A DNA stretch of 48,441 bases from Actinomycetes bacterium (lineage in GTDB: Bacteria > Actinomycetota > Acidimicrobiia > Acidimicrobiales > JABEUL01). Position numbers and translations under genes: made by a program. The notes below the pieces were generated by a model. That model did not search any database, had not been told where the DNA came from, and saw only the letters and a program-made list of their open reading frames with translations. This document shows positions 1-10,523 of this stretch, one piece after another; positions within the stretch are counted from its first letter, which is position 1; every line of letters begins with the position of its first letter. The stretch lies in NCBI GenBank assembly GCA_021777355.1, contig JAJYDO010000011.1:1-48441 (forward strand). The letters run 5' to 3'.

Positions 1-1289
1 TGGGCAGAGTGTCATTCGTAGTTGATCCATATCTTGCAACAATTTCATTTACGGTTGTGCCTCCACTATTTATCGCTACCTGGTGGTTCAGAGACCGTTC
101 ACGAAGACAGTACGCTTTGGCACGAGAGCGAATTGCTATAGTAAATGCCAATTTACAAGAAGGTATTTCAGGCATAAGAGTGTCGCAGGCCTTCAATCAG
201 GAAAAGAGACACACCACGGCCTTTAAGGAAGTCTCATCTGACTATTTGGAAGCTAGAGTAGGTGCACAAAAGCTTGTGGCTATATATTTTCCTTTTGTGC
301 TGTTTCTTTCAGATGTAGCTACGGCAATTGTCCTCGGCTTCGGATCCCACTTGGTAGTTGACAAAACTATGGCAATAGGATCTCTGATAGCTTTTTTGCT
401 TTTGGTGAATCAATTCTTTAGTCCAATACAGCAGCTGTCGCAGACCTTTGATCAGTGGCAGCAGGCACGGGCATCCATGGCAAAGATTGAAGAGTTGATG
501 TCTGAAAAAGTAACTGTAGAAAATCCCTCGGACGGACTGATCTTTGACCATATTAAAGGTGAGATTTCCTTCCAAGACGTTCATTTTTCATACGTCCACA
601 ACCGTGAACTGGCACTTAGCGGAGCAACATTCAACGTAGCAAGCGGTGAAACTGTAGCTTTGGTTGGAGAAACGGGTGCCGGAAAATCTACAGTTGTGAA
701 GCTGATTGCAAGGTTTTACGATCCTAACGAAGGTGTTGTATCGGTAGATGGAACAGACATTAAGAGATTTAGCCTCCAAAGTTTCCGCCAACACCTCGGT
801 TATGTTCCCCAAGAGGCTTTCTTGTTCACAACGTCAGTGAAAGAAAACATAGCCTATGGAAACCCTAATGCAAGTCCCGCAGAGATCGAACAGGCTGCCA
901 CGGCAGTCGGTGCCCATGAATTTATATCAAGGCTTAGACACGGTTACATGCAGCCAATAGTGGCAGGCGGCAGGTCCCTCTCAGCTGGACAGAGGCAGCT
1001 AATTGCCCTTGCCAGGGCAAAACTGGTGAACCCCTCAATCCTTCTTTTAGACGAAGCTACAGCTAACTTGGATCTATCCACCGAGGCCAAGGTCCAAAAG
1101 GCAATGGAAGTCGTGTCAAAGGAGAGAACAACCATCCTGATAGCACACAGGCTTCAAAGCGCCAAAACGGCTAGTCGAATCATTGTCCTTGACCAAGGAA
1201 AAGTAGTTGAAACCGGCACTCACGATACACTAATTGCAAAGGGAGGGTATTATGCCAAAATGTGGAATGCTTATGCTATTGCTAAGTGA
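1..1289 (+). CDS. ABC transporter ATP-binding/permease protein (multidrug/lipid exporter type), 5' truncated by window edge
   Basis: ORF 9..1289 begins inside a type-1 ABC transmembrane domain; Walker A GETGAGKST, signature LSAGQRQ, Walker B ILLLDEAT, H-loop IAHRL. The N-terminal part lies outside the window. Confidence 0.93.
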   Translation, partial: GRVSFVVDPYLATISFTVVPPLFIATWWFRDRSRRQYALARERIAIVNANLQEGISGIRVSQAFNQEKRHTTAFKEVSSDYLEARVGAQKLVAIYFPFVLFLSDVATAIVLGFGSHLVVDKTMAIGSLIAFLLLVNQFFSPIQQLSQTFDQWQQARASMAKIEELMSEKVTVENPSDGLIFDHIKGEISFQDVHFSYVHNRELALSGATFNVASGETVALVGETGAGKSTVVKLIARFYDPNEGVVSVDGTDIKRFSLQSFRQHLGYVPQEAFLFTTSVKENIAYGNPNASPAEIEQAATAVGAHEFISRLRHGYMQPIVAGGRSLSAGQRQLIALARAKLVNPSILLLDEATANLDLSTEAKVQKAMEVVSKERTTILIAHRLQSAKTASRIIVLDQGKVVETGTHDTLIAKGGYYAKMWNAYAIAK

Positions 1290-1345
1290 AGGTACATCTA
1301 AGAGAATCTTTTAAATGAGATCTATTGACAACGAGATAAAAGTTC

Positions 1346-2626
1346 ATGAATGAAAACTTTTTAACAAGCCAAATTGAGAAATCTTCAGGATCCACCTGGG
1401 ATGCAGTAGTCTCCCAAATTAGAAGAGCGGGTGAGATTTTAGGGATAAGTGAAGACATAATTGAAGTAATAATTGCTCCGGAAAGATCTCTAAAGGTATC
1501 AATTCCAATAAAGAGAGATAGCGGAAAAATCGAAATATTCCAGGGGTGGCGTATACTCCACGACACGACTAGAGGTCCGGGAAAGGGTGGCATTAGATAC
1601 CACTCAGAATTAACAGAGGAGACACTGATGGCATTGAGCGCCGAGATGTCTCTTAAAACGGCATTAGTTGGAATCCCTTTTGGCGGCGCCAAAGGAGGGG
1701 TAAAGGTAGATCCCAGAAAGCTTTCACAATCCGAGCTCGAACGACTCACCCGCAGATTCGCCCTTGAAATTTCATCGTTAATCGGTCCTGCCAAAGATGT
1801 CCCGGCGCCCGATATAAATACGGATGCAAATGTCATGGCTTGGTTTGCAGACACCATCTGGAACATCAGCGGCAATTTCCAAAGTGCAACAATAACCGGC
1901 AAGCCATTTGCCATTGGCGGAGTTATGGGCCACCAAGGCGCAACTGCACAAGGCGTGGTGACAGTATGTAAGCGGCTTCTTGAAAAGCACAATGCAGGTC
2001 TGGCAGGCACTAGAGTCGCTATTCAAGGACTCGGGAAAGTTGGAGGTCCGCTGGCTTTTCTTCTATCTTCTTTAGGCGCTCGAATAGTTGGGGCCCAAGA
2101 CATTTCTGGAACGATAACAAACCGGGCGGGAATAAATATCGCCAAACTTCTCTCGCATATTGAAAACAGGAATCCGATCTCGACTTTTGGCGAGGCAGAA
2201 CCTATATCTCCTGATGATTTTTGGTCGCTTGACTGCGATGTTCTTATTCCTGCTGCACTCGGAGGAGTAATTGATAGCCAAATTGCTTCAAAAATCAAGG
2301 CTCGTTTTGTAGTCGAGGCCGCAAACGGTCCAACGCTTGGATCGGGAGATGAGGAATTCAATACAAGGGGAGTAATCGTAGCTCCAGATATTCTTGCCAA
2401 CGCAGGCGGAGTCGTAGCTTCTTCATTCGAGTGGGCTCAAGACCTCCAAGGCTACCTCTGGGAAGAAGAACTCACTGCCACGCGTATTAGAGACACCATG
2501 GAAAAAGCATTTGATTCAACTTGGGCTAAAGCAGAAGTTTTAGGAGTTAGTTTAAGAATAGGAGCAGTCGCCCTTGCAGTGGAAAAGATCGCAGAAGCCC
2601 ATCGATTGCGAGGTTTGATCTTCTAA
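1346..2626 (+). CDS. gdhA: Glu/Leu/Phe/Val dehydrogenase (glutamate dehydrogenase)
   Basis: GKGGIRYH, IPFGGAKGGV, DVPAPDINT and GLGKVG Rossmann motifs; full-length 426 aa. Confidence 0.93.
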   Translation: MNENFLTSQIEKSSGSTWDAVVSQIRRAGEILGISEDIIEVIIAPERSLKVSIPIKRDSGKIEIFQGWRILHDTTRGPGKGGIRYHSELTEETLMALSAEMSLKTALVGIPFGGAKGGVKVDPRKLSQSELERLTRRFALEISSLIGPAKDVPAPDINTDANVMAWFADTIWNISGNFQSATITGKPFAIGGVMGHQGATAQGVVTVCKRLLEKHNAGLAGTRVAIQGLGKVGGPLAFLLSSLGARIVGAQDISGTITNRAGINIAKLLSHIENRNPISTFGEAEPISPDDFWSLDCDVLIPAALGGVIDSQIASKIKARFVVEAANGPTLGSGDEEFNTRGVIVAPDILANAGGVVASSFEWAQDLQGYLWEEELTATRIRDTMEKAFDSTWAKAEVLGVSLRIGAVALAVEKIAEAHRLRGLIF

Positions 2627-2664
2627 TCAGCTGCACACTCAACTAACTCCCAACTGTGTTAGTC

Positions 2665-3975
2665 CTATTTACCTTTCTTCAGCCTAAATACCAGCAATCC
2701 ACCCAATACAAGCAGAGCAATACTCAGCAAGGTCTCTCCAAAGAACGGCTTACCTGTTGAAGCACTAAGGGAATTGGTCACAATTGGTGCAGTTGTAGAA
2801 GAATTCGATGTTGGTGCAAGAGTGGTTGAAGAAGCAGTGGTTACAGGAGCAGTTGTTGGAGGTGCAGTAGTTGGGGGTGCGACAATACTGGTTGTAGAAA
2901 GAGTTCCATTTGCAAGAACGCTCACTTCGGCAGATGCGACTTCATATCCAGTTCCCGAAGTATCTCCTGCACACACTTTTGAGGTGTCGTTACCTGGGAA
3001 AACGCTAGATCCAAGATCTTGCTCACAAACAAATACGTTGTAGTTGCCAGTGGCAAGGCCGGATGGCAGGGTCAGAGTTCCGCCCATTTGGGGAGCAAAA
3101 AGTGTCGTGCCGTCATAACAATCATTTGTTATTTGGACATTGGAAGGAGACAGCGAGATAATCGAACCGCCTCCAACGGGTTGCAACTCGGCTTCGATGA
3201 AATTGGTAGCAGTATATCCATAGCCACCGCCTGTACCACAAGTTGCAGGAGGCGGCGTAGGTGTGGTTCCGTTAACAACGGCCTGTACAGCTTGAATTGC
3301 ATCCGCTGCCCAAAAACTTGTACTCCCAGAAGCATCTCCCAAAGTCACGGTAAGACCAGAGCTTGGCGCAACAAGTGCAAGAGTTGGTAGAGCCGGAGCA
3401 GATTCACTGGCATACAGATCAAGAGTCTCAGCAACCGGGGCCAGCGATGCATTCACCACTGCAATGGCACATCCAAAAAGACCTTCATTTATCTGGGCCT
3501 GAGTAGGGGGGCACTGTGCATTTGTATCCTTCGTCGCCGTAAATGTGGCTGGCAATGCCAAGTCGAATCCGGTACAAGTAGTGGCGTCCGGACAAAGTGT
3601 ATCATGGGTGGCAAGAGGTTTAGCTAATGGTGGACCTGCCTCATTAATTTGAGACACACCGGTAGTTCCGACAGCTGCCAACAGCGAAGCCTGTACCGCA
3701 GCTGCAGGATTGGCGCTTGAATTGCAGTCTATGTATACCACCGTGGACCCTCCAACCACCCCGGTAATGATCTGAGTTCCCGCAGCACTCATTACGGTTC
3801 CAGGACCGGATGCAATGGAATAGTTACATTGAGATGAAGTTGCAGCTCTAGCCGAACCATTTGAACCTACTCCGACCACTGCGGAAAGAAAACCTGCCGT
3901 CATAAAAACCAAAACCGCTACCGTCAAACGGACAATGCTGGATCTCTCCTTAAGGAAAGCTTTCTTGAACCTCAT
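2665..3975 (-). CDS. Secreted, C-terminally membrane-anchored protein with Thr/Pro/Ser-rich stalk
   Basis: Signal peptide (RLTVAVLVFMTAGFLSAVVGVGSNGSARAA), PPTTAPPTTAPVTTASSTT stalk, C-terminal TM helix and KKGK tail. GGAGG lies 6 nt before the ATG at 3975, so this start is preferred over 3987. Confidence 0.75.
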   Translation of the reverse strand: MRFKKAFLKERSSIVRLTVAVLVFMTAGFLSAVVGVGSNGSARAATSSQCNYSIASGPGTVMSAAGTQIITGVVGGSTVVYIDCNSSANPAAAVQASLLAAVGTTGVSQINEAGPPLAKPLATHDTLCPDATTCTGFDLALPATFTATKDTNAQCPPTQAQINEGLFGCAIAVVNASLAPVAETLDLYASESAPALPTLALVAPSSGLTVTLGDASGSTSFWAADAIQAVQAVVNGTTPTPPPATCGTGGGYGYTATNFIEAELQPVGGGSIISLSPSNVQITNDCYDGTTLFAPQMGGTLTLPSGLATGNYNVFVCEQDLGSSVFPGNDTSKVCAGDTSGTGYEVASAEVSVLANGTLSTTSIVAPPTTAPPTTAPVTTASSTTLAPTSNSSTTAPIVTNSLSASTGKPFFGETLLSIALLVLGGLLVFRLKKGK

Positions 3976-4308
3976 CGAAACCTCCATAGTTCATAAAATA
4001 AAAGAAGCAAGCGAGACGCAAAATTCCCTACTCACCACACTAACCCATTTTAACTCTTAATTTAACCAGGAGTCAATACCCAAAAGTTAAGACATTCTAA
4101 GTATAACAAGACATTGAGCAAAACAAAGATGCCTTTAGACTCGATGTTGGGTATAAATTGGTATTAGATGCTAAATAAAGTTACTTGATCCCACCTGCCT
4201 CTAATTAATCTCGGAAATTGCCGCAGCTCTATTTTGCCAAGCCCAGGTACTTGCTTTTCATCATCATTCCCGTTCTAGCTCGACTCATGTTGTAAGTATT
4301 ATTATCAC

Positions 4309-4947
4309 ATGACAAAGTCACATTGGGAAAGCTGGCACGATCCCTATAGAGACAAGGACTCCTATCTATCTCATCGACTTGAAACCGTCAAAAGAAGACT
4401 AAAGGAATCAATCGGGCAATTTGAAGTTCCGGTTAAAGTTCTTAGCCTGTGCGCCGGACAAGGTCACGATGTGATTCAGACACTAAGAGAAAACCCTTCT
4501 TTGAACATCTCCAAGGCCTTGTTGGTCGAGCTTGATCCAAAAAATGTTTCCATAGGGGAAGGTGAAATTAGATTATCCGGACTTGAAAACGTAAGCTACC
4601 TTGAGGGGGACGCAGCCAATATGGCATTATATTCAGATTTTGTCCCCGTCGAGATTTTAATGCTTTGTGGAATATTTGGAAATATAACTTTAGAAGACAT
4701 AAGAAAAACTCTTGCCGCATCCAGTTCCTTTTTAACGCTTGGAGGAACTCTTATTTGGACTCGACATCGAAGGAAACCCGATGTAACTCCTAAAATTAGA
4801 AATTGGTGCGAAGAATTTGGATATCAAGAAGTAGCTTTCGATGCTCCAGATAAGGATGACTTTAGCGTAGGGACTTACCAGCTGGAAAAAGCTCCTTTGC
4901 CGTTTGTGTCCGACGGAAAATTATTTCAATTCATTACTTCCAATTAA
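4309..4947 (+). CDS. Class I SAM-dependent methyltransferase family protein
   Basis: VLSLCAGQGHDVIQTL motif I followed by ALLVELDPKNV; 212 aa. Confidence 0.7.
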   Translation: MTKSHWESWHDPYRDKDSYLSHRLETVKRRLKESIGQFEVPVKVLSLCAGQGHDVIQTLRENPSLNISKALLVELDPKNVSIGEGEIRLSGLENVSYLEGDAANMALYSDFVPVEILMLCGIFGNITLEDIRKTLAASSSFLTLGGTLIWTRHRRKPDVTPKIRNWCEEFGYQEVAFDAPDKDDFSVGTYQLEKAPLPFVSDGKLFQFITSN

Positions 4948-4971
4948 GGAACTCATTGAGTAAGAAGAACT

Positions 4972-6120
4972 TTATTTATTTGAAATAACATGCCTTAGTC
5001 GAGTTGAAGAGATAACAACCAATATCACTGAAAAAGCAAGTAAAGCAAGTACGTCGGGAAGAATTTGCCCAATGCCAGCTCCGTTGTAGATTAATTTTAC
5101 GAAAGCATCCATCGCCCAAGCTTGCGGGGCAATATGACCAAACTCTGCCATTGCTGGTCCCACAATGGAAGTTGGCCACATGCAACCCCCCAACATGCCT
5201 AGAGCAATACCCGCTACGGTCCCTATTGCAATAGCTTGTTCAGAAGATTTTGCAACGGTGCCAAGTAAAGTGGAAGCTCCGGCGGCACAGAGAGAAAGCA
5301 CTACTAATAAAACTCCAAGTGCAAGAGGATCGCCAAAATTAACTCCAAGCATTACGCGGCCAATAACTACGAGAAAAACACATTGCCCTATTGCGAGAAA
5401 AAACAGTCCGAGCATATGGCCAATTACAACTGATATTGGTCTCACAGGAGCGGCAAGGATTCTCGAAAATACTCCAAGCTTGCGTGTATCTACAAATGCC
5501 GATGATGCCCCAAGGAGCGTAATGAAAACAAATAAAACAAGGTTTGATGGAGCAGTATAAGAGAAAGGACTCTGTTGTTGACTAACTTTCTTTGATATGA
5601 GAGTTTCGGCCGAATTTGTCAGTTTCTCAGCTTCGGCTAAAGCTTTATCAAGGGATATATGATTTTTTTTCGAAGCCTGAAGAGCTGCAGTCCACTCCGA
5701 GGACACTACAGCTACAGCAGCGGTAACAATTGTTCTAGCAGTTATTGCGGGAGCTTGCCCAGCCGGTGCGATTAAATCAATTGAAGGATTTTTTCCTTCA
5801 TCCACCTGTGACATGAAGTTTTGAGGAATTTCAACCCCGGCGACCACGCGTCCTCTCAGAATGTCATCTTGCATCTGAGGAAGGTTGTTGTAGTAGTGAA
5901 GTGACACGGAGTTGGAACTCTCAAGTACTGAAACGAGCCTTTGAGTAATTTGGTCGTTGGATTTTATTATTAGACCTATTGGTGCAGGGTGGTTGCTCCC
6001 GAAAAGTACCCCGACTAACAGCATTATGACCACAGGGAATAAAATGGCTACCCCTGCTAATCTTTGATCTTTGGCAGCTCTGCGCCTGCCTACCCATAGA
6101 AGCGCATGGATCGACCTCAA
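4972..6120 (-). CDS. ABC-2 type permease (linearmycin/daunorubicin-type export)
   Basis: N-terminal TM, large extracytoplasmic domain and C-terminal TM cluster; overlaps the next permease gene by 4 nt (ATGA). Confidence 0.85.
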   Translation of the reverse strand: MRSIHALLWVGRRRAAKDQRLAGVAILFPVVIMLLVGVLFGSNHPAPIGLIIKSNDQITQRLVSVLESSNSVSLHYYNNLPQMQDDILRGRVVAGVEIPQNFMSQVDEGKNPSIDLIAPAGQAPAITARTIVTAAVAVVSSEWTAALQASKKNHISLDKALAEAEKLTNSAETLISKKVSQQQSPFSYTAPSNLVLFVFITLLGASSAFVDTRKLGVFSRILAAPVRPISVVIGHMLGLFFLAIGQCVFLVVIGRVMLGVNFGDPLALGVLLVVLSLCAAGASTLLGTVAKSSEQAIAIGTVAGIALGMLGGCMWPTSIVGPAMAEFGHIAPQAWAMDAFVKLIYNGAGIGQILPDVLALLAFSVILVVISSTRLRHVISNK

Positions 6121-7367
6121 AGCTCCACCACTCTTCCTATCCTTATAAGGGAGGCAATTCCGAAAACAATCGCTATGGTTCCCAATACTTCAATTGGACC
6201 AAGTACCCCAGAAAACCCAAATCCTTCCTGGGAAAGCCGCCCAAATCCAACCAATGCCCAGCCGTTCGGGGTCGTGAGACTAATTGTTTGCATCCACGGT
6301 GGCAAACTTCCCGGGGGAAAGAAGTTACCCCCCAAAAGGGCAAGTGCAAATCCAACAATTGCAGACGCGGAAAATGCTTGCTGCTCTGTTTTGGCAAGAG
6401 AAGTTAAAAATATTGAAAGGCCGCACATGGCAAGAGTAGTGGCTACGATCAGCAAGGCTACGCCTAAAGGATTTCCCCAGGAAGCGCCAAAGATTACTGC
6501 CGTTTCTCCCCAAAGAAGAAAAACGCTGACCAAAGAGAGCACCAAGATGGAAAGTATTTTTCCCGCCACTACAGCCCCTGATCTAACTGGCGCAGCGGCC
6601 AGACGGGTAAGCGTCCCGCCTGATCTTTCAGCAACAATTCCTCTCGCCCCCATTCCTGCACCTATAAAGAGAAACACTATTGCCATTGATGGGGCAAAGT
6701 ACCCAATAATGTTTTTTCCGGAACCAAAATCACTGGACTTTAGAGTAAATGGCAAGGGCGTAACTGCCCCTTGCACGGAAAGGCTTAGAAAATCATTCGG
6801 CGAATTTGCCACACTTGTCGTTGTCTTTGGTTGATTTGCACCTGTGATTTCCGTTGTAGTTGCCACAAGCAATCCGGTATAAATTCTCGAATCGATCGAA
6901 GCTGCGATCCCTTTGGCCACTTGACCTGGGACCGCAGAAGAGCCTGAAGAAATGACTGCTATAGAGTATTTGTCAGGCAGTTTCGACGACTGGACAAACA
7001 TGGTGGAATAGAGATCCTTAATATTTTTCAATAGATCCGTAAAACTGCCTTTAGAGCCTAAATCCCCGGGCACGATAATTCCCGCATCAATAGTGTGATT
7101 GGATATCCCCGAGTTTACTTGCGCCACGCTATTAAACCTTTTAATAGTTATGTAGCCGGGAAGCGCTGCTTCGGCCAAACCTGAGTTCACAATAGATATT
7201 GAGGCTGCATTGGGGCTGGTAATCACAATTCCGACTCTGACTAGTCCTGCGGTCTGTGCATTTCCAAACGCCAGCCCAAGAATACTGGCAAGCACAAAAG
7301 GAGCAATGAAGGATGTGATAATGGCGCTTTTGTCTCTTATGCGTCGCTTGAAGTCAAGCCAAGTCAC
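6117..7367 (-). CDS. ABC-2 type permease
   Basis: MTWLDFKRRIRDKSAIITSFIAPFVLASILGLAFG start and C-terminal TM bundle; same operon as the ATPase at 7400..8368. Confidence 0.85.
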   Translation of the reverse strand: MTWLDFKRRIRDKSAIITSFIAPFVLASILGLAFGNAQTAGLVRVGIVITSPNAASISIVNSGLAEAALPGYITIKRFNSVAQVNSGISNHTIDAGIIVPGDLGSKGSFTDLLKNIKDLYSTMFVQSSKLPDKYSIAVISSGSSAVPGQVAKGIAASIDSRIYTGLLVATTTEITGANQPKTTTSVANSPNDFLSLSVQGAVTPLPFTLKSSDFGSGKNIIGYFAPSMAIVFLFIGAGMGARGIVAERSGGTLTRLAAAPVRSGAVVAGKILSILVLSLVSVFLLWGETAVIFGASWGNPLGVALLIVATTLAMCGLSIFLTSLAKTEQQAFSASAIVGFALALLGGNFFPPGSLPPWMQTISLTTPNGWALVGFGRLSQEGFGFSGVLGPIEVLGTIAIVFGIASLIRIGRVVEL

Positions 7368-7399
7368 GCTTAGGACTACATAAAACGAGTTAGGAACTT

Positions 7400-8368
7400 T
7401 CAGTCTCTTAACTCCCGTCCGGTTAGCGCCAAAAATACTGCCTCTAGATTGGGCTCGACCACTTCCAGCGAAGTAAGTGGCAAGTGGTTTTCGATCAAAG
7501 CTTCAATGACACTTGGTAGCTTTAATCTGGCTTGAGGAATAAGAACTTCTATCTCATCACCAATTTCAATGACTTCTTGAACTCCTTGAAGTTTTCTTAA
7601 GACCTCTGCGCCCTCTCGATGCATTCCGCTCACACTTATGCGAATACGGTCAAGCGAGCCGAGTTGTTCTACTAGTTCACGCCTAGTGCCTTCAGCCACA
7701 ATTTGACCTTTATCTATTATTCCTACTCTGTCACAGAGTCTTTCAGCCTCTTCCATATAGTGAGTCGTATAGAGGACCGCCATCCCTTCGTTGCTTAGAA
7801 GCTGAACGGCTTCTAAAATGGCATTACGGCTCTGAGGATCCACTCCAACTGTCGGTTCGTCAAGTACCAGGAGAGAGGGCTTATGCAAAAGACCCGCTGC
7901 AATGTTTGCACGGCGTTTCATTCCACCGCTAAAACTCTCGATACGGTCATCTCGTCGATCAATAAGTCCTACAGTTTCAAGCGTTTCGTTAATGCGGCCT
8001 TCCAAATCGCGCCCAGAAAGACCGTAAAGCTTGCCGAAAAACCTAAGATTATCTGAAGCGCTCAACTCCGGATAAAGTGCGAGATCTTGAGGAACGTAAC
8101 CAATATCTCTCTTGGGCAGAATGGATTTATGGTTGAGTTCTTTTCCATTTACTTTTACCTCTCCGCTGTCTTTTTGTAGAAGTCCGCACGCGATTGAGAT
8201 AGTTGTGGTCTTTCCCGCTCCGTTGGGGCCCAACATTCCATAGCACTCGCCTTGGTCGATATGGAAGCTTATGTCGTTAACGGCTTTTCTGGAGGCAAAG
8301 CTTTTTACCAAATGGCTGCATTCCAACACCGGCAAAGAGCCTGTTCCTGATACTTTTTCGATTTTCAT
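7400..8368 (-). CDS. ABC transporter ATP-binding protein
   Basis: GPNGAGKTTTI Walker A, SFSGGMKRR signature, LLVLDEPTVGVD Walker B, DrrA-like architecture. Confidence 0.93.
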   Translation of the reverse strand: MKIEKVSGTGSLPVLECSHLVKSFASRKAVNDISFHIDQGECYGMLGPNGAGKTTTISIACGLLQKDSGEVKVNGKELNHKSILPKRDIGYVPQDLALYPELSASDNLRFFGKLYGLSGRDLEGRINETLETVGLIDRRDDRIESFSGGMKRRANIAAGLLHKPSLLVLDEPTVGVDPQSRNAILEAVQLLSNEGMAVLYTTHYMEEAERLCDRVGIIDKGQIVAEGTRRELVEQLGSLDRIRISVSGMHREGAEVLRKLQGVQEVIEIGDEIEVLIPQARLKLPSVIEALIENHLPLTSLEVVEPNLEAVFLALTGRELRD

Positions 8369-8391
8369 AACGCGTAAGGCACTTCGGGCAA

Positions 8392-9099
8392 TTAATTACT
8401 TTCGTTACCGGATGATATATAAAGGAGAGCTTTGAGCGAAAACTTCATAACCGCTTCTGCGCTATCACTTGAATGTCCTTGCACTCTTAGAGATTCCCAA
8501 GCATTCCAGGACGAGACAACTTCAATTGCACTTGCATAAATAGATCGATCGCTGCGTTTATAACTCTTTATTTCATTGGCGAAAACTTTATTTACCTCTT
8601 CTAAGCTCAGCGCGTGGAATAAGTCTCTGGAGCGCCGCAGTTCCGCCGAGTGCATCTCTATTGCCAAAGCAGCCCTTCTAACGGGCGTTAGGGCCTCTAG
8701 GATACGGCTCCTCTGTTTGACATAGGCATCGATGCGCTCTGCAAGCGGGAGACTTGGAGAAATATCTTCTGACATGGCAAGTATGCGAGATAGTTGCCTT
8801 TCCGCCAGAGCTTTGTGCAGTTCTTCTAAGTCTACGAAGTGCTGAAATACGCTTCTCTCGGAAACTCCAGCCCTAACTGCAATCTGCCTTGCAGTTGGCG
8901 AGATGTCTCCCTCTACGATCAGATCCAGTAAAGCATCAATTATGGCCAAACGAGTCCTGGTCGCACGGGCTTGTCTCCCGTCTTGAGAAGCCGCAGGGGA
9001 TTTCTTTGCCAGAACCTTTTCTTTGCTCTTTGATATTGGCTTGGGGTTTACCTCTTCGAAGGCATCTGGGACAATTTGGAGATTTCTTTCAGCTTCCAC
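8392..9099 (-). CDS. TetR/AcrR family transcriptional regulator
   Basis: N-terminal HTH: ATRTRLAIIDALLDLIVEGDISPTARQIAVRAGVSERSVFQHFVDLEEL; adjacent to the ABC operon. Confidence 0.85.
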   Translation of the reverse strand: MEAERNLQIVPDAFEEVNPKPISKSKEKVLAKKSPAASQDGRQARATRTRLAIIDALLDLIVEGDISPTARQIAVRAGVSERSVFQHFVDLEELHKALAERQLSRILAMSEDISPSLPLAERIDAYVKQRSRILEALTPVRRAALAIEMHSAELRRSRDLFHALSLEEVNKVFANEIKSYKRSDRSIYASAIEVVSSWNAWESLRVQGHSSDSAEAVMKFSLKALLYISSGNESN

Positions 9100-9258
9100 G
9101 CATGAAAGGCTAGCGCCTAAAGCGGGGAAACGCTAGAGAAAGTATTAAATTTGCATAGAATCTGCGAAAAGATATTGACAAATCAATCAACAAGGTGCAA
9201 AATACCAAAAGCCATTAAGTGAATTCAGTTTTTTTGCTTTTCCAAGGAGGTAAATCCC

Positions 9259-10509
9259 GTGCGATTTGGATTATTTTACGAACATCAGATGTCAAAGCCC
9301 TGGTCAGACGGGGACGAGTACCGGCTCCTTCAAGAAGCATTAGACCAGATCGAACTGGCTGATTCGCTTGGTTACGACTATGTTTGGGAAGTCGAGCACC
9401 ATTTTTTGGAGGAATATTCCCACTCTTCTGCTCCGGAAGTATTCTTGGCCGCCGTCAGCCAGAGGACAAAAAATATTCGGCTGGGCCACGGAATCGTGCA
9501 ATTGCCCTTCGAGGTAAACCATCCGGCCAGAGTTGCAGAAAGAATTGCCACTTTAGACCTTGTTTCAGGCGGTCGGGTTGATTTTGGGACCGGAGAATCA
9601 TCCAGTGAAGCCGAACTCGGCGGATTCGGAGTACAAAGAGCTTTCAAACGTGATGAATGGAATGAAGCACTTGATGTTGTCACCAAGATGCTTACTGAAG
9701 TGCCATTTGCCGGTTACAGAGGAAAGTTTTTCAATATGGTGCCAAGAAATGTAATTCCAAAGCCCATGCAGGTTCCGCATCCTCCCCTGTGGGTAGCGTG
9801 CTCACGCCGAGAAACTATCCATCTTGCAGCCACAAAAGGAATTGGGGCGTTGTCGTTTTCATTCATCGAGCCTGAAGCGGCAAAAGAGTGGGTGGATGAC
9901 TACTACGAAACTATTAAGTCTGAAAACTGCATTCCTGCCGGATTTGCGGTAAACCCACAAATTGCCTGCGTTCTTCCTTTTATGTGCCACCATGATGAAG
10001 CAACCGCAATAGAAAGAGGGCTTGACGGAGCACACTTTTTTGGTTATTCACTGGCTCATTTCTACATATTTGGCCAGCACAAGCCGGGTCAGACTGATAT
10101 CCATGAAGAGTTCGAACAGCGCCGTAGCCTGTTTGGGTTTGACAAGAACATCGCATCACGTCAGGGAGAGCCACTTGGCGCACAGGTAATGGAAAACGGG
10201 CTGGGGGCCCTCAGGGGGGCAATTGGAACACCCAGCCAGTTGCGTGATCTTATTGCCCGATACGAGCAGGCCGGCATTGATCAGATTATTTTTGTTTCGC
10301 AGTGCGGGAGAAACAAACACGAACATATCTGTGAATCTTTAAAGCTCTTCGCTGACGAAGTAATGGGTGAGTTCCATGAGCGAGCAATTGAAATCGAGGC
10401 GAAAAAGGAAGAGGAATTAAAGCCATATGTAGAAAAAGCTTTGCAAAGAAGGGAGCCTGCCAGGCAATCGCCTGTTGACTACGTCATAGGTGCGGCAGCT
10501 CAAATTTAA
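9259..10509 (+). CDS. LLM class flavin-dependent oxidoreductase
   Basis: GTG start preceded by AAGGAGG; MRFGLFYEHQM, DYVWEVEHHF, RIATLDLVSGGRVDFGTG luciferase-like motifs. Confidence 0.88.
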   Translation: MRFGLFYEHQMSKPWSDGDEYRLLQEALDQIELADSLGYDYVWEVEHHFLEEYSHSSAPEVFLAAVSQRTKNIRLGHGIVQLPFEVNHPARVAERIATLDLVSGGRVDFGTGESSSEAELGGFGVQRAFKRDEWNEALDVVTKMLTEVPFAGYRGKFFNMVPRNVIPKPMQVPHPPLWVACSRRETIHLAATKGIGALSFSFIEPEAAKEWVDDYYETIKSENCIPAGFAVNPQIACVLPFMCHHDEATAIERGLDGAHFFGYSLAHFYIFGQHKPGQTDIHEEFEQRRSLFGFDKNIASRQGEPLGAQVMENGLGALRGAIGTPSQLRDLIARYEQAGIDQIIFVSQCGRNKHEHICESLKLFADEVMGEFHERAIEIEAKKEEELKPYVEKALQRREPARQSPVDYVIGAAAQI

Positions 10510-10523
10510 GAAAGGAATTTATT

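Noticed and set aside
1282-2010. Antisense 242-aa ORF over glutamate dehydrogenase
   Set aside because: It is the shadow of a highly conserved sense gene; the protein has no recognisable domain and no SD.
6106-6834. Antisense 242-aa ORF over the ABC-2 permease
   Set aside because: Pro/Ser/Thr-rich low-quality translation opposite a clear permease gene; typical codon-bias shadow.
9110-9136. CTAGCG...CGCTAG inverted repeat in the TetR/LLM divergent promoter
   Set aside because: Only 6-bp arms 15 nt apart; could be chance, so not listed as an operator.
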